In this document: positions 30,671 to 38,449 of the stretch, in pieces | Layout of the letters: each line of letters begins with the position of its first letter | How positions within the stretch are numbered: position 1 is the first letter of the stretch | Source of the DNA: Hydrogenophaga sp. | GTDB taxonomy: Bacteria; Pseudomonadota; Gammaproteobacteria; Burkholderiales; Burkholderiaceae_C | DNA length: 64,000 nucleotides | Direction of reading: 5' to 3' | Assembly (NCBI RefSeq): GCF_030373245.1 | Contig: NZ_JAUCZF010000005.1 | Span: 186,001-250,000, forward strand | The notes under the pieces: generated by a model | What the model saw: the letters and a program-made list of their open reading frames with translations, nothing else | Told to the model about the DNA's origin: nothing | The model's database searches: none | Position numbers and translations under genes: made by a program

Positions 30671-30713
30671 GCCCGTTCGGCCGCTGGCATGCCGGTGGCG
30701 AGCGGGCTTTTTT
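30671..30713 (+). terminator. Intrinsic terminator between binding-protein and permease genes
   Basis: GCCCG at 30671 pairs with CGGGC at 30703-30707, enclosing a second long stem (GCCGCTGGCA/TGCCGGTGGC, two wobble positions), followed by six T. It probably attenuates transcription into the permeases and ATPases. Confidence 0.8.
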
Positions 30714-30739
30714 CTGACCGTTGTCTTTGCCAGGCTGCC

Positions 30740-31687
30740 ATGGAACTTTTCACCATTTCAATGCTGAACGGCGTGAGCTACGGCTTGCTGCTGTTCATGC
30801 TCAGCTCCGGTCTCACCCTGATTTTCAGCATGATGGGCGTGCTGAACTTCGCCCACGCAAGTTTCTACATGCTGGGCGCCTACATCGCCTACACCACGAC
30901 GTTGTTTGTCGGCTTCTGGCCGGCGCTGGTGGTGGCGCCCTTGCTGGTGGGCCTCCTTGGAGCGCTGTTCGAGAAGTACGCGCTGCGCCGGGTCCACGCT
31001 TTCGGCCATGTGCCCGAACTGCTCATCACCTTCGGCCTGAGCTACATCATCCTGGAGCTGGTGCAGCTGGTCTGGGGCACCAGCTCGGTCGACTACCGCG
31101 TACCCGATGAACTCTCGGGTCCGCTGTTCACCATCTACGGCACCCAGTTCCCGATGTACCGAGGTTTCATGATGGGTGTGTCCATCCTGATGCTGATTGC
31201 CATCTGGCAATTGCTCACGCGCACCCGCATCGGCCTGGTCATCCAGGCTGCGCTGACGCATCCTGAAACGGTGGAGACGCTGGGCCACAACGTCCCGCGC
31301 GTCTTCATGCTGGTGTTTGGCGGCGGCGCTGCGCTGGCCGGGCTGGCCGGAGTGATTGGTGGCAACGCCTTCGTGACCGAGCCCGGCATGGCCGCCACGG
31401 TGGGCTCCATCATTTTCGTGGTGGTGGTCGTCGGCGGCATGGGATCGCTTTCCGGGGCATTCCTCGCATCGATCCTGATCGGCGTCATCCAGACCTTTGC
31501 GGTGGCCATCGACTCGTCGCTCATGAGCCTGCTGGCGCGTGTCGGCGTGGAGATCACCAGCGAGACCTTTGGTTATGTGTTGTGGAAGCTCAAGGTGAGC
31601 CAGGTTGCTCCCATCCTGCCGTACCTGTTCCTGGTGCTGATCCTGATCTTCCGGCCCCGCGGGCTGCTCGGTACACGCGAAGGCTGA
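30740..31687 (+). CDS. Branched-chain-type ABC transporter permease (LivH-like)
   Basis: 315 residues, eight or so hydrophobic segments. The start MELFTISMLNGVSYGLLLFMLSSGLTLIFSMMGVLNFAHASFYMLGAYIA (core only) is the LivH signature, and the EAA-like cytoplasmic loop is near VVVVVGGMGSLSGAFLASI (about 230-248). The ATG at 30740 directly precedes that signature; the longer frame runs into the terminator stem. The LivM-like gene follows after 4 bp. Confidence 0.94.
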   Translation: MELFTISMLNGVSYGLLLFMLSSGLTLIFSMMGVLNFAHASFYMLGAYIAYTTTLFVGFWPALVVAPLLVGLLGALFEKYALRRVHAFGHVPELLITFGLSYIILELVQLVWGTSSVDYRVPDELSGPLFTIYGTQFPMYRGFMMGVSILMLIAIWQLLTRTRIGLVIQAALTHPETVETLGHNVPRVFMLVFGGGAALAGLAGVIGGNAFVTEPGMAATVGSIIFVVVVVGGMGSLSGAFLASILIGVIQTFAVAIDSSLMSLLARVGVEITSETFGYVLWKLKVSQVAPILPYLFLVLILIFRPRGLLGTREG

Positions 31688-31691
31688 CACC

Positions 31692-33041
31692 ATGAACACC
31701 ACCACACTGCCCAAGACGCCCAAGCACGCGGCAAACCGCCGCTACGTCGAGTTCAAGCCCATCAACATGGGGCGCTGGATCATCTGGAGCCTGTTTGCGC
31801 TGCTGCTGCTCGTGGCGCCCATGATCTGGACCAGCAGCCTGTCGCACACCATGCTGTCTCAGATGGGTATCGCCATCATCGTCTGCCTGAGCTACAACAT
31901 GCTGCTCGGGCAGGGCGGCATGCTCAGCTTCGGTCACGCGGTGTATTCGGGCATGGGCTCGTTTCTCGCGATCCACACGCTCAACAGCATCTCCGACGGC
32001 AACCTCGGCCTGCCGGTGAGTCTGCTTCCCATCGTCGGTGGCCTGGCTGGCGCTGCGTTTGCCCTGCTGTTCGGCTGGGTCACGACCAAGAAAGCGGCCA
32101 CGCCTTTTGCCATGATCACGCTGGGCATTGGCGAGCTGGTTTGGGCCATGTCCCTGATGTTCCCCGGTTTCTTCGGTGGAGAAGGGGGTATCTCGGGCGA
32201 CCGAGTGGCCGGAGCGGAAGCTGGCGGCATCGCCAACATGCTGGGCTTCAACTTTGGCCCGCAGATCCAGCTCTATTACCTGATCGCTATCTACACCTTT
32301 GTCTGCACGGTGCTCATGTTTGCCTTCACCCGCACACCGCTGGGCCGCATGCTCAACGCGGTGCGAGACAACCCCGAGCGCGTGGAGTTCGTGGGCTACA
32401 ACACGCAGATGGTGCGCTACATCGCGTTCGTGATCGCGGCGTTCTTCGCCGGGGTTTCGGGTGGTCTGGCGGCGCTGAACTTCGAGATCGTCACTTCCGA
32501 GGTGGTCAGCGGCTACCGCTCAGGCGCCTACCTGCTGTTCACCTTTCTGGGCGGCGCCACCTTCTTCTTTGGTCCCATCATCGGCGGCATCCTCATGGTG
32601 CTGGCGTTTGTGTTGCTGTCCGAGTTCACCAAGGCCTGGCTGCTGTACCTGGGCCTGATCTTTCTCTTCATGGTGATGTACGCGCCGGGCGGCGTGGCCA
32701 GCCTGATCATGATGAACGTGCGCGTGGCCGCGTTTGGCATGTTGCGCCGCATCTGGACCAGCTACCTCGCGCTGGGCCTGCTGGCGTTGGTGTTCTTTGC
32801 GGGCGCGGGCGCCATGATCGAGATGGTCTACCACCTGCAGCTCAATGCCGCCATGGGCGATGAGCTGAGTTTTTTTGGCGTCACCCTCAACGCGCGCAGC
32901 GTCAACAGCTGGTTTGGCTCCGGCTTCGTGGCGTTGACCGGGCTGGCTTTGTTTGAGCTGGCGCGCCGCCAGTTCAAGCGTGAGTGGAACGCGATACAGA
33001 CCGAAATCGAAATCGAAATCAAGCGGCGGGAGGCCCTGTGA
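31692..33041 (+). CDS. Branched-chain-type ABC transporter permease (LivM-like)
   Basis: 449 residues, longer than typical LivM (about 330-420) because of an extra C-terminal segment after about residue 345 with two more hydrophobic stretches. The LivM core is clear: YNMLLGQGGMLSFGHAVYSGMG (core residues about 58-78) and the GGATFFFGPIIGGILM loop near 285. The C-terminal tail is strongly charged (TEIEIEIKRRE). The stop overlaps the GTG start of the ATPase gene. The tail's role is unknown. Confidence 0.93.
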   Translation: MNTTTLPKTPKHAANRRYVEFKPINMGRWIIWSLFALLLLVAPMIWTSSLSHTMLSQMGIAIIVCLSYNMLLGQGGMLSFGHAVYSGMGSFLAIHTLNSISDGNLGLPVSLLPIVGGLAGAAFALLFGWVTTKKAATPFAMITLGIGELVWAMSLMFPGFFGGEGGISGDRVAGAEAGGIANMLGFNFGPQIQLYYLIAIYTFVCTVLMFAFTRTPLGRMLNAVRDNPERVEFVGYNTQMVRYIAFVIAAFFAGVSGGLAALNFEIVTSEVVSGYRSGAYLLFTFLGGATFFFGPIIGGILMVLAFVLLSEFTKAWLLYLGLIFLFMVMYAPGGVASLIMMNVRVAAFGMLRRIWTSYLALGLLALVFFAGAGAMIEMVYHLQLNAAMGDELSFFGVTLNARSVNSWFGSGFVALTGLALFELARRQFKREWNAIQTEIEIEIKRREAL

Positions 33042-33859
33042 GCAGCACCAACCCGACCCACCCGCACGAGCAGAACATGAGCCATGTGGCCGCCGGCGGT
33101 TATGCGCTGGAGCTGCGCAACCTGCGCAAGAGCTTCGGCAAGACCGAGATCATCCGCGGGGTTGACCTTGCCGTTCGCCCTGGTGAGCGGGTGGCCATCA
33201 TCGGCCCCAACGGCGCTGGCAAATCCACCCTGTTCAACCTCATTTCGGGGCGCTTCTCGCCCACCAGCGGTGACGTGCTGCTGGCCGGCCAGCGCATCAA
33301 CGGCAAAAAGCCCTACGAAATCAACCGCATGGGGCTCTCGCGCAGCTTCCAGATCACCAACATCTTTCCCAAGCTGTCGGTGTTTGAAAACCTTCGCTGC
33401 GGCGTGCTCTGGAGCCTGGGCTACAAGTACACGCTGTTCCGCTTCCTGGCCGACCTGGACGACGCCAACGAACGCGCCGACGAGCTGATGCACATGATCC
33501 GGCTGGACAAGAAGCGCGATGTGCTGGCCATGAACCTCACCTACGCCGAGCAGCGCGCACTGGAGATCGGCATCACGATTGCGGGTGGCGCCGGCGTGAT
33601 CCTGCTGGACGAGCCCACCGCCGGCATGAGCAAGAGCGAGACCTCTCGGTTCATCGAGCTGATCCGCGAGGTCACGGTGGGCAAGACCCTGCTGACGGTG
33701 GAGCACGACATGGGCGTGGTGTTCGGACTGGCCGACAAGATTGCGGTGGTGGTGTACGGCGAGGTGCTGGCCTTCGACACCCCCGACGCGGTGCGCGCCA
33801 ACCCGCGTGTGCAGGAAGCCTACCTCGGCACCCCGGACGAACAGGCCGCAGGCCACTGA
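33038..33859 (+). CDS. Branched-chain-type ABC transporter ATPase (LivG-like)
   Basis: 273 residues. Walker A GPNGAGKST, Walker B VILLDEPTAGM, H-loop TVEHDMGVVFGLAD. The signature segment reads LTYAEQRALEIGI in place of the canonical LSGGQ, as is usual for LivG. The GTG at 33038 overlaps the LivM-like stop (GTGA); an internal ATG at 33077 (MSHVAAGG) is an alternative. Pairs with the next ATPase under the two permeases. Confidence 0.94.
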   Translation: MSSTNPTHPHEQNMSHVAAGGYALELRNLRKSFGKTEIIRGVDLAVRPGERVAIIGPNGAGKSTLFNLISGRFSPTSGDVLLAGQRINGKKPYEINRMGLSRSFQITNIFPKLSVFENLRCGVLWSLGYKYTLFRFLADLDDANERADELMHMIRLDKKRDVLAMNLTYAEQRALEIGITIAGGAGVILLDEPTAGMSKSETSRFIELIREVTVGKTLLTVEHDMGVVFGLADKIAVVVYGEVLAFDTPDAVRANPRVQEAYLGTPDEQAAGH

Positions 33860-33869
33860 GGAAATTGCC

Positions 33870-34565
33870 ATGCTGAAAATCGACAACCTGCATGCCTACT
33901 ACGGCAAGAGCCACGTGTTGCACGGCGTGTCCCTGGAGGTCGGCAAGGGCGAGATAGTGGCCCTGCTGGGACGCAACGGCTCGGGTCGCTCCACCACCGC
34001 GAAGGCCATCATGGGTCTGGTGGACAGCACCGGGCGCATCGAGTGGCGCGGCCAGGAGATCCTGGGCAAGAAACCCTTTGAGATTGCCCACCTGGGCATC
34101 GGCCATGTGCCAGAGAACCGCGACATCTTCCCCAAACTGACGGTGCATCAGAACCTGCTGCTGGGCCAGAAGGGCAGCGGCAAAGGCTCGCGCTGGAGCT
34201 TTGACGATATGTACACCATGTTCCCGCGCCTCAAGGAACGGCAACACACCGAGGCGGGCGTGCTGTCGGGTGGTGAACAGCAGATGCTCACCTTGTGCCG
34301 CACCCTGATGGGTGCCCCCGACCTGATCATCATCGACGAGCCCACCGAAGGCCTGGCGCCCAAGATCGTCGAACAGGTGGGTCAGTACCTGCAAAAGCTC
34401 AAAGCCAGCGGCATTTCCGTGCTGTTGATCGAACAGAAACTCACCATTGCCATGAGCATCTCAGACCGCGCGTTGGTCATGGGCCACGGCAGCATTGTGT
34501 TTTCAGGCACGCCTGAGAGTCTGCGGTCGGATCCGCGCACGCGCAAGGAATGGCTGGAGGTTTGA
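33870..34565 (+). CDS. Branched-chain-type ABC transporter ATPase (LivF-like) with Arg in Walker A
   Basis: 231 residues. Signature LSGGEQQMLTLCRTL, Walker B LIIIDEPTEGLAP and the H-loop are normal. The Walker A loop reads GRNGSGRSTT, with Arg where the nucleotide-binding Lys is expected; the codon is CGC, well inside clear sequence. The ATG at 33870 has GAGGAA 7 nt upstream and starts 10 bp after livG. In LivFG heterodimers one site may be degenerate, so the transporter can still be active. A dispersed repeat follows the stop at once. Confidence 0.92.
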   Translation: MLKIDNLHAYYGKSHVLHGVSLEVGKGEIVALLGRNGSGRSTTAKAIMGLVDSTGRIEWRGQEILGKKPFEIAHLGIGHVPENRDIFPKLTVHQNLLLGQKGSGKGSRWSFDDMYTMFPRLKERQHTEAGVLSGGEQQMLTLCRTLMGAPDLIIIDEPTEGLAPKIVEQVGQYLQKLKASGISVLLIEQKLTIAMSISDRALVMGHGSIVFSGTPESLRSDPRTRKEWLEV

Positions 34566-34568
34566 CTA

Positions 34569-34655
34569 CCCCCCGCGCCGCGCTTGCAGCGCGTCACCCC
34601 CCTGAGAGGGGGACAACGCCTGTGGCCCGGCAGAGCCGGTTCCACGGCATTCCTG
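34569..34655 (+). repeat. Dispersed GC-rich intergenic repeat, copy 2
   Basis: CCCCCCGCGCCGCGCTTG, the CCCCC...GGGGG hairpin, then GTGGCCCGGCAGAGCCGGTTCCACGGCATTCCTG. It starts 4 bp after the livF stop in the same orientation. Confidence 0.82.
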
Positions 34656-34727
34656 AGTTGAAGACATCTCGCGCCGGAGAGGCCATCGCCACAGGACAAC
34701 CGCGTTGCTGGCTTCGTCTTCAACTCA
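34654..34727. repeat. 12-bp perfect inverted repeat with 50-bp spacer
   Basis: TGAGTTGAAGAC at 34654-34665 is the exact complement of GTCTTCAACTCA at 34716-34727. It lies between repeat copy 2 and the FadJ-like promoter. It could form an extended RNA hairpin or bound a small element; nothing in the spacer is recognisable. Confidence 0.55.
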
Positions 34728-34810
34728 GCAGGCGGCGCGGATGGAGCTTCGGACCTTTGACTCACGCGCGACAAGTGCCCCTTGTTGCGTCACACAAGCA
34801 CTCTAGAATC

Positions 34811-34822
34811 GAACGATCGTTC
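34811..34822. promoter_or_regulatory. Palindromic operator candidate, copy B
   Basis: GAACGATCGTTC is a perfect 12-bp palindrome, 45 bp before the FadJ-like ATG. It shares C-GAACG-RT-CGTTC with copy A at 27464, which argues for one regulator acting at both promoters. Confidence 0.6.
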
Positions 34823-34867
34823 TTTTTTCGGACTTTTCCCTTCACCGCTTCACACAGAGGAGATCCC

Positions 34868-36982
34868 ATGACCGCTGAGTACCAGGTCCACGGCGATGTC
34901 GCCGTCATCACCATGAACAACCCGCCGGTCAATGGCCTGGGCATGTCCACCCGCCAGGGCATCACCGCGGGACTGGCCAAGGCCGAGGCCGATGCATCCG
35001 TCAAGGCGATCGTGATCACCGGCGCCGGCAAGGCCTTCTCGGGCGGCGCCGACATCCGCGAATTTGGCAAGCCAGAAGCTCTGGCCGAGCCCAACCTGCT
35101 GAGCGTCATCCTGGCGATCGAAAATACCACCAAGCCGGTGGTGGCTGCCATCCACAGCGTGTGCATGGGCGGCGGCCTGGAGCTCGCCCTGGGTTGCCAT
35201 TACCGCATCACCGCTCCCGGCTGCAACGTGGCCTTGCCCGAAGTGAAGCTCGGCCTGATTCCCGGTGCTGGTGGCACGCAGCGCCTGCCGCGCGTGCTGG
35301 GCGTAGAGGCCGCCCTCAACATGATTGTTTCGGGCGAGCCGGTCAAGAGCGAACTGCTGGCCAGCGTGCCGGGCCAGAAGCTGTTCGACAAACTGGCCAA
35401 GGCGCCGGAGTCACTGGCCGAAGAAGCGCTGGCTTTCGCCAAGGAAGTCGCGGCCAAACACGCCGATGGTTCGGCGCTGCCGCTGGTGCGCAACCTGCCG
35501 TGCAAACACCCCAAGGGCGATGCCTACTTCGCCTTCGCGCGCAACATGGTCAAAGGCATGGCCAAGAATTTCCCGGCGCCAGCCAAATGCGTGGACGCCG
35601 TTGAAGCAGCGACCAAGCAGAAGTTCGACCAGGGCATGGTCACCGAGCGCGAGATTTTCATCAACCTGATGTGGACGCCCGAGTGCCGCGCCCTGCGCCA
35701 TCTGTTTCTGGCCGAGCGTGCCGCGAGCAAGATCCCGGACGTGCCGGCCGACACGCCACAGCGCAACATCCAGTCGGTGGCGGTGATCGGCGCCGGCACC
35801 ATGGGTGGTGGCATCGCCATGAACTTCCTGAACGCCGGTGTGCCGGTGAAGATTCTGGAGATGAAGCAAGAGGCCATCGACAAGGGGGTGGGCATCATCA
35901 AGAAGAACTACGAAGCCCAGGTCAAGAAGGGCAAGCTCAAGCAGGACAAGTACGAGCAGCGCATGGCCTTGCTGAGCACCACGCTGAGCTACGACGACTT
36001 GAAAGACGCCGATCTGGTGATCGAAGCGGTGTTTGAAGAGATCGGCGTCAAGGAAGCCGTGTTCAAGGAACTCGACCGGGTGATGAAGCCCGGCGCCATC
36101 CTGGCATCCAACACCTCGACCCTGGACGTCAACAAGATCGCGTCCTTCACCCAGCGCCCGCAAGACGTGGTGGGCCTGCACTTCTTCAGCCCGGCCAACG
36201 TGATGAAGCTGCTTGAAGTGGTGCGTGGCGAGAAGACCGCCAAAGACGTGATGGCCACTGTGATGACCGTGGCCAAGAAGATCCGCAAGACCGCGGTGGT
36301 GTCTGGCGTGTGCGACGGATTCATCGGCAACCGCATGATCGAGCAGTACGGCCGCCAGGGCGGCTTTCTGCTGGACGAAGGCTGCACGCCGCAGCAGGTC
36401 GACAAGGCGATGGAGAAGTTCGGCATGGCCATGGGTCCGTTCCGCATGGGCGACCTGGCTGGCAACGACATCGGCTGGGCGATCCGCAAGCGCCGCTATC
36501 AGGAAAAGCCGGACATGAAATACAGCAAGACCGCCGACCTGCTGTGCGAAAAGGGCCGGTTTGGTCAAAAGACCGGCGCCGGCTGGTACGACTACGTGCC
36601 GGGCAAGCGCGACGCGATCCCGAATGCCGAGGTCGAGCAAATGATTGCCGACCACCGCAAGGCCATCGGCATCACGCCGCGCAAGATCTCCGACGAAGAA
36701 ATCGTGCAGCGCCTGGTGTTCTCGCTGGTGAACGAAGCCGCGCACATCCTGGAAGAGGGCATTGCCAACAAGGCCAGCGACATCGACGTGGTCTACATCT
36801 TTGGCTACGGCTTCCCGGTGCACCGCGGTGGTCCGCTGCGCTATGCCGATGAGGTCGGTCTGTTCAACGTGGTGCAGGCCATGAAGCGTTTCGCCAAGAA
36901 CCCGCTGGACGACGCGAAGTTCTGGGAGCCCGCGCCCTTGCTCGCGCGCCTGGTCGCTGAAGCCAAAACTTTCAACTCATGA
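34868..36982 (+). CDS. Bifunctional enoyl-CoA hydratase / 3-hydroxyacyl-CoA dehydrogenase (FadJ/FadB alpha-subunit type)
   Basis: 704 residues. The crotonase domain (1-190) holds the oxyanion-hole loops GKAFSGGADIREF and CMGGGLELALGCHYRI, with the catalytic Glu in LPEVKLGLIPGAGGTQRLPR. The NAD-binding dehydrogenase domain starts near 300 (VAVIGAGTMGGGIAMNFL) with the catalytic His in VGLHFFSPANVMK. The C-terminal domain closes with FGYGFPVHRGGPL. GAGGAG precedes the ATG. It carries steps two and three of beta-oxidation and hands the product to the thiolase downstream. Preceded by operator B. Confidence 0.95.
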   Translation: MTAEYQVHGDVAVITMNNPPVNGLGMSTRQGITAGLAKAEADASVKAIVITGAGKAFSGGADIREFGKPEALAEPNLLSVILAIENTTKPVVAAIHSVCMGGGLELALGCHYRITAPGCNVALPEVKLGLIPGAGGTQRLPRVLGVEAALNMIVSGEPVKSELLASVPGQKLFDKLAKAPESLAEEALAFAKEVAAKHADGSALPLVRNLPCKHPKGDAYFAFARNMVKGMAKNFPAPAKCVDAVEAATKQKFDQGMVTEREIFINLMWTPECRALRHLFLAERAASKIPDVPADTPQRNIQSVAVIGAGTMGGGIAMNFLNAGVPVKILEMKQEAIDKGVGIIKKNYEAQVKKGKLKQDKYEQRMALLSTTLSYDDLKDADLVIEAVFEEIGVKEAVFKELDRVMKPGAILASNTSTLDVNKIASFTQRPQDVVGLHFFSPANVMKLLEVVRGEKTAKDVMATVMTVAKKIRKTAVVSGVCDGFIGNRMIEQYGRQGGFLLDEGCTPQQVDKAMEKFGMAMGPFRMGDLAGNDIGWAIRKRRYQEKPDMKYSKTADLLCEKGRFGQKTGAGWYDYVPGKRDAIPNAEVEQMIADHRKAIGITPRKISDEEIVQRLVFSLVNEAAHILEEGIANKASDIDVVYIFGYGFPVHRGGPLRYADEVGLFNVVQAMKRFAKNPLDDAKFWEPAPLLARLVAEAKTFNS

Positions 36983-36988
36983 AGTGAT

Positions 36989-37072
36989 GCCCCCCTGCGC
37001 CGCTTCGCGTCGTCCCCCCAAAGGGGGGACGCACCCTGGGCCCGGCAAAGCCGGTTCCTCGGGCGCCCTGGG
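36989..37072 (+). repeat. Dispersed GC-rich intergenic repeat, copy 3
   Basis: CCCCCCTGCGCCGCTTCGCGTCG, then a CCCCCC-AAA-GGGGGG stem and GGGCCCGGCAAAGCCGGTTCCTCGGG. It starts 6 bp after the FadJ-like stop. Confidence 0.85.
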
Positions 37073-37127
37073 GTGGATCTCTTCTCTCGTGCCATTGTTC
37101 AACTCGCAAGATCACTAGGACATCATC

Positions 37128-38303
37128 ATGACCAACGCCGTCATCGTTTCCACCGCCCGCACGCCCCTGGCCAAGAGCTGGAAGGGCGCTTTCAACATGA
37201 CCCATGGCGCCACGCTTGGCGGCCACGCGGTGCAGCACGCCGTGCAGCGCGCCGGCATCGACGCCGCTGAGGTGGAAGACGTCATCATGGGCTGCGCCAA
37301 TCCCGAAGGCGCCACCGGCGCCAACATCGCGCGCCAGATCGCCCTGCGCGCCGGCCTGCCGATCACCGTCTCGGGCATGACGGTCAACCGCTTCTGCTCT
37401 TCTGGCCTGCAAACCATCGCCATGGCCGCGCAACGCATCATCGCTGGCGAAGGCAGTGTTTATGTGGCCGGTGGTGTGGAAAGCATTTCCTGCGTGCAGC
37501 AGGAAATGAACACCCACATGCTGGCCGACCCGGCGCTGATGAAGTCCAAGCCCGAGATCTACTGGAACATGCTGCAAACGGCGGAGAACGTGGCCAAGCG
37601 CTACAGCATCGGCCGCGATGCCATGGACGAGTACGGCGCCGCCAGCCAGCAGAAAGCCACGGCTGCGCTGGAAAAAGGCCTGTTCAAGGACGAGATCGCG
37701 CCCATCACCGTCACCGCCGGTATCGCCGACAAGACACTGGGCCTGATCACCAAAGAGGTGACGGTCGAGAACGACGAAGGCATCCGCGCCGGCACAACCT
37801 TCGAAGGTATCCACGGCCTGCGCTCGGCGCTGCCTGGTGGCCTGGTGTCTGCCGGCAACGCCAGCCAGTTCAGCGACGGCGCCGGTGCCTGCGTGCTGAT
37901 GGACGAGACCCTGGCCGAAAAGCGTGGCCTGCAGCCGCTGGGCCGCTTCCTGGGTTTTGCCGTCGCCGGCTGTGAGCCCGACGAAATGGGCATCGGCCCG
38001 GTGTTCGCCATTCCCAAGGTGCTCTCGCGCCTGGGCCTGAAGGTGAGCGACATCGACCTGTGGGAACTCAACGAAGCCTTCGCGGTGCAGGTGCTCTACT
38101 GCCGCGACAAGCTGGGCATCCCGGCCGACCGCCTGAACGTCAACGGCGGCGCCATCGCCGTGGGCCATCCCTACGGCGTGAGCGGGCAGCGGCTGACCGG
38201 CCACGCGCTGATCGAAGGCAAGCGCCGTGGCGCCAAGCGGGTGTGCGTGACGATGTGCATCGGCGGCGGCATGGGGGCGGCGGGGGTGTTTGAAGTGTTG
38301 TGA
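37128..38303 (+). CDS. Acetyl-CoA C-acyltransferase (thiolase)
   Basis: 391 residues, the normal thiolase size. Nucleophile Cys90 in NRFCSSGLQ, His347 in [10 protein letters not shown] and general-base Cys377 in [10 protein letters not shown] are all present. The N-terminus [19 protein letters not shown] is family-typical. It thiolytically cleaves 3-ketoacyl-CoA in the last beta-oxidation step. Follows the FadJ-like gene; a repeat element lies on each side. Confidence 0.95.
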   Translation: MTNAVIVSTARTPLAKSWKGAFNMTHGATLGGHAVQHAVQRAGIDAAEVEDVIMGCANPEGATGANIARQIALRAGLPITVSGMTVNRFCSSGLQTIAMAAQRIIAGEGSVYVAGGVESISCVQQEMNTHMLADPALMKSKPEIYWNMLQTAENVAKRYSIGRDAMDEYGAASQQKATAALEKGLFKDEIAPITVTAGIADKTLGLITKEVTVENDEGIRAGTTFEGIHGLRSALPGGLVSAGNASQFSDGAGACVLMDETLAEKRGLQPLGRFLGFAVAGCEPDEMGIGPVFAIPKVLSRLGLKVSDIDLWELNEAFAVQVLYCRDKLGIPADRLNVNGGAIAVGHPYGVSGQRLTGHALIEGKRRGAKRVCVTMCIGGGMGAAGVFEVL

Positions 38304-38330
38304 CGCCGCGCGCTGCGCGGGCGTACAACA

Positions 38331-38412
38331 CTCCCCCGCGCCGCCTCGCGTCACCCCCCAGAGGGGGGCGATGCCAGTGGCCCGGCAGAGCCGGTTCCAC
38401 GGCATCCTTGGG
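38331..38412 (+). repeat. Dispersed GC-rich intergenic repeat, copy 4
   Basis: CTCCCCCGCGCCGCCTCGCGTC, the CCCCCC-AGA-GGGGGG hairpin and GGCCCGGCAGAGCCGGTTCCACGGCATCC. It lies 27 bp after the thiolase stop. A separate GC hairpin (CGCCGCGC...GCGCGGGCG, 38304-38323) fills that gap. Confidence 0.83.
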
Positions 38413-38449
38413 TGGTTGTTGCCATTGATGACGCTTGATTGGACTTTTG

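Noticed and set aside
35411..36823. 470-codon minus-strand frame over the FadJ-like gene
   Set aside because: Antisense to a fully conserved enzyme; His/Val/Gln-rich shadow.
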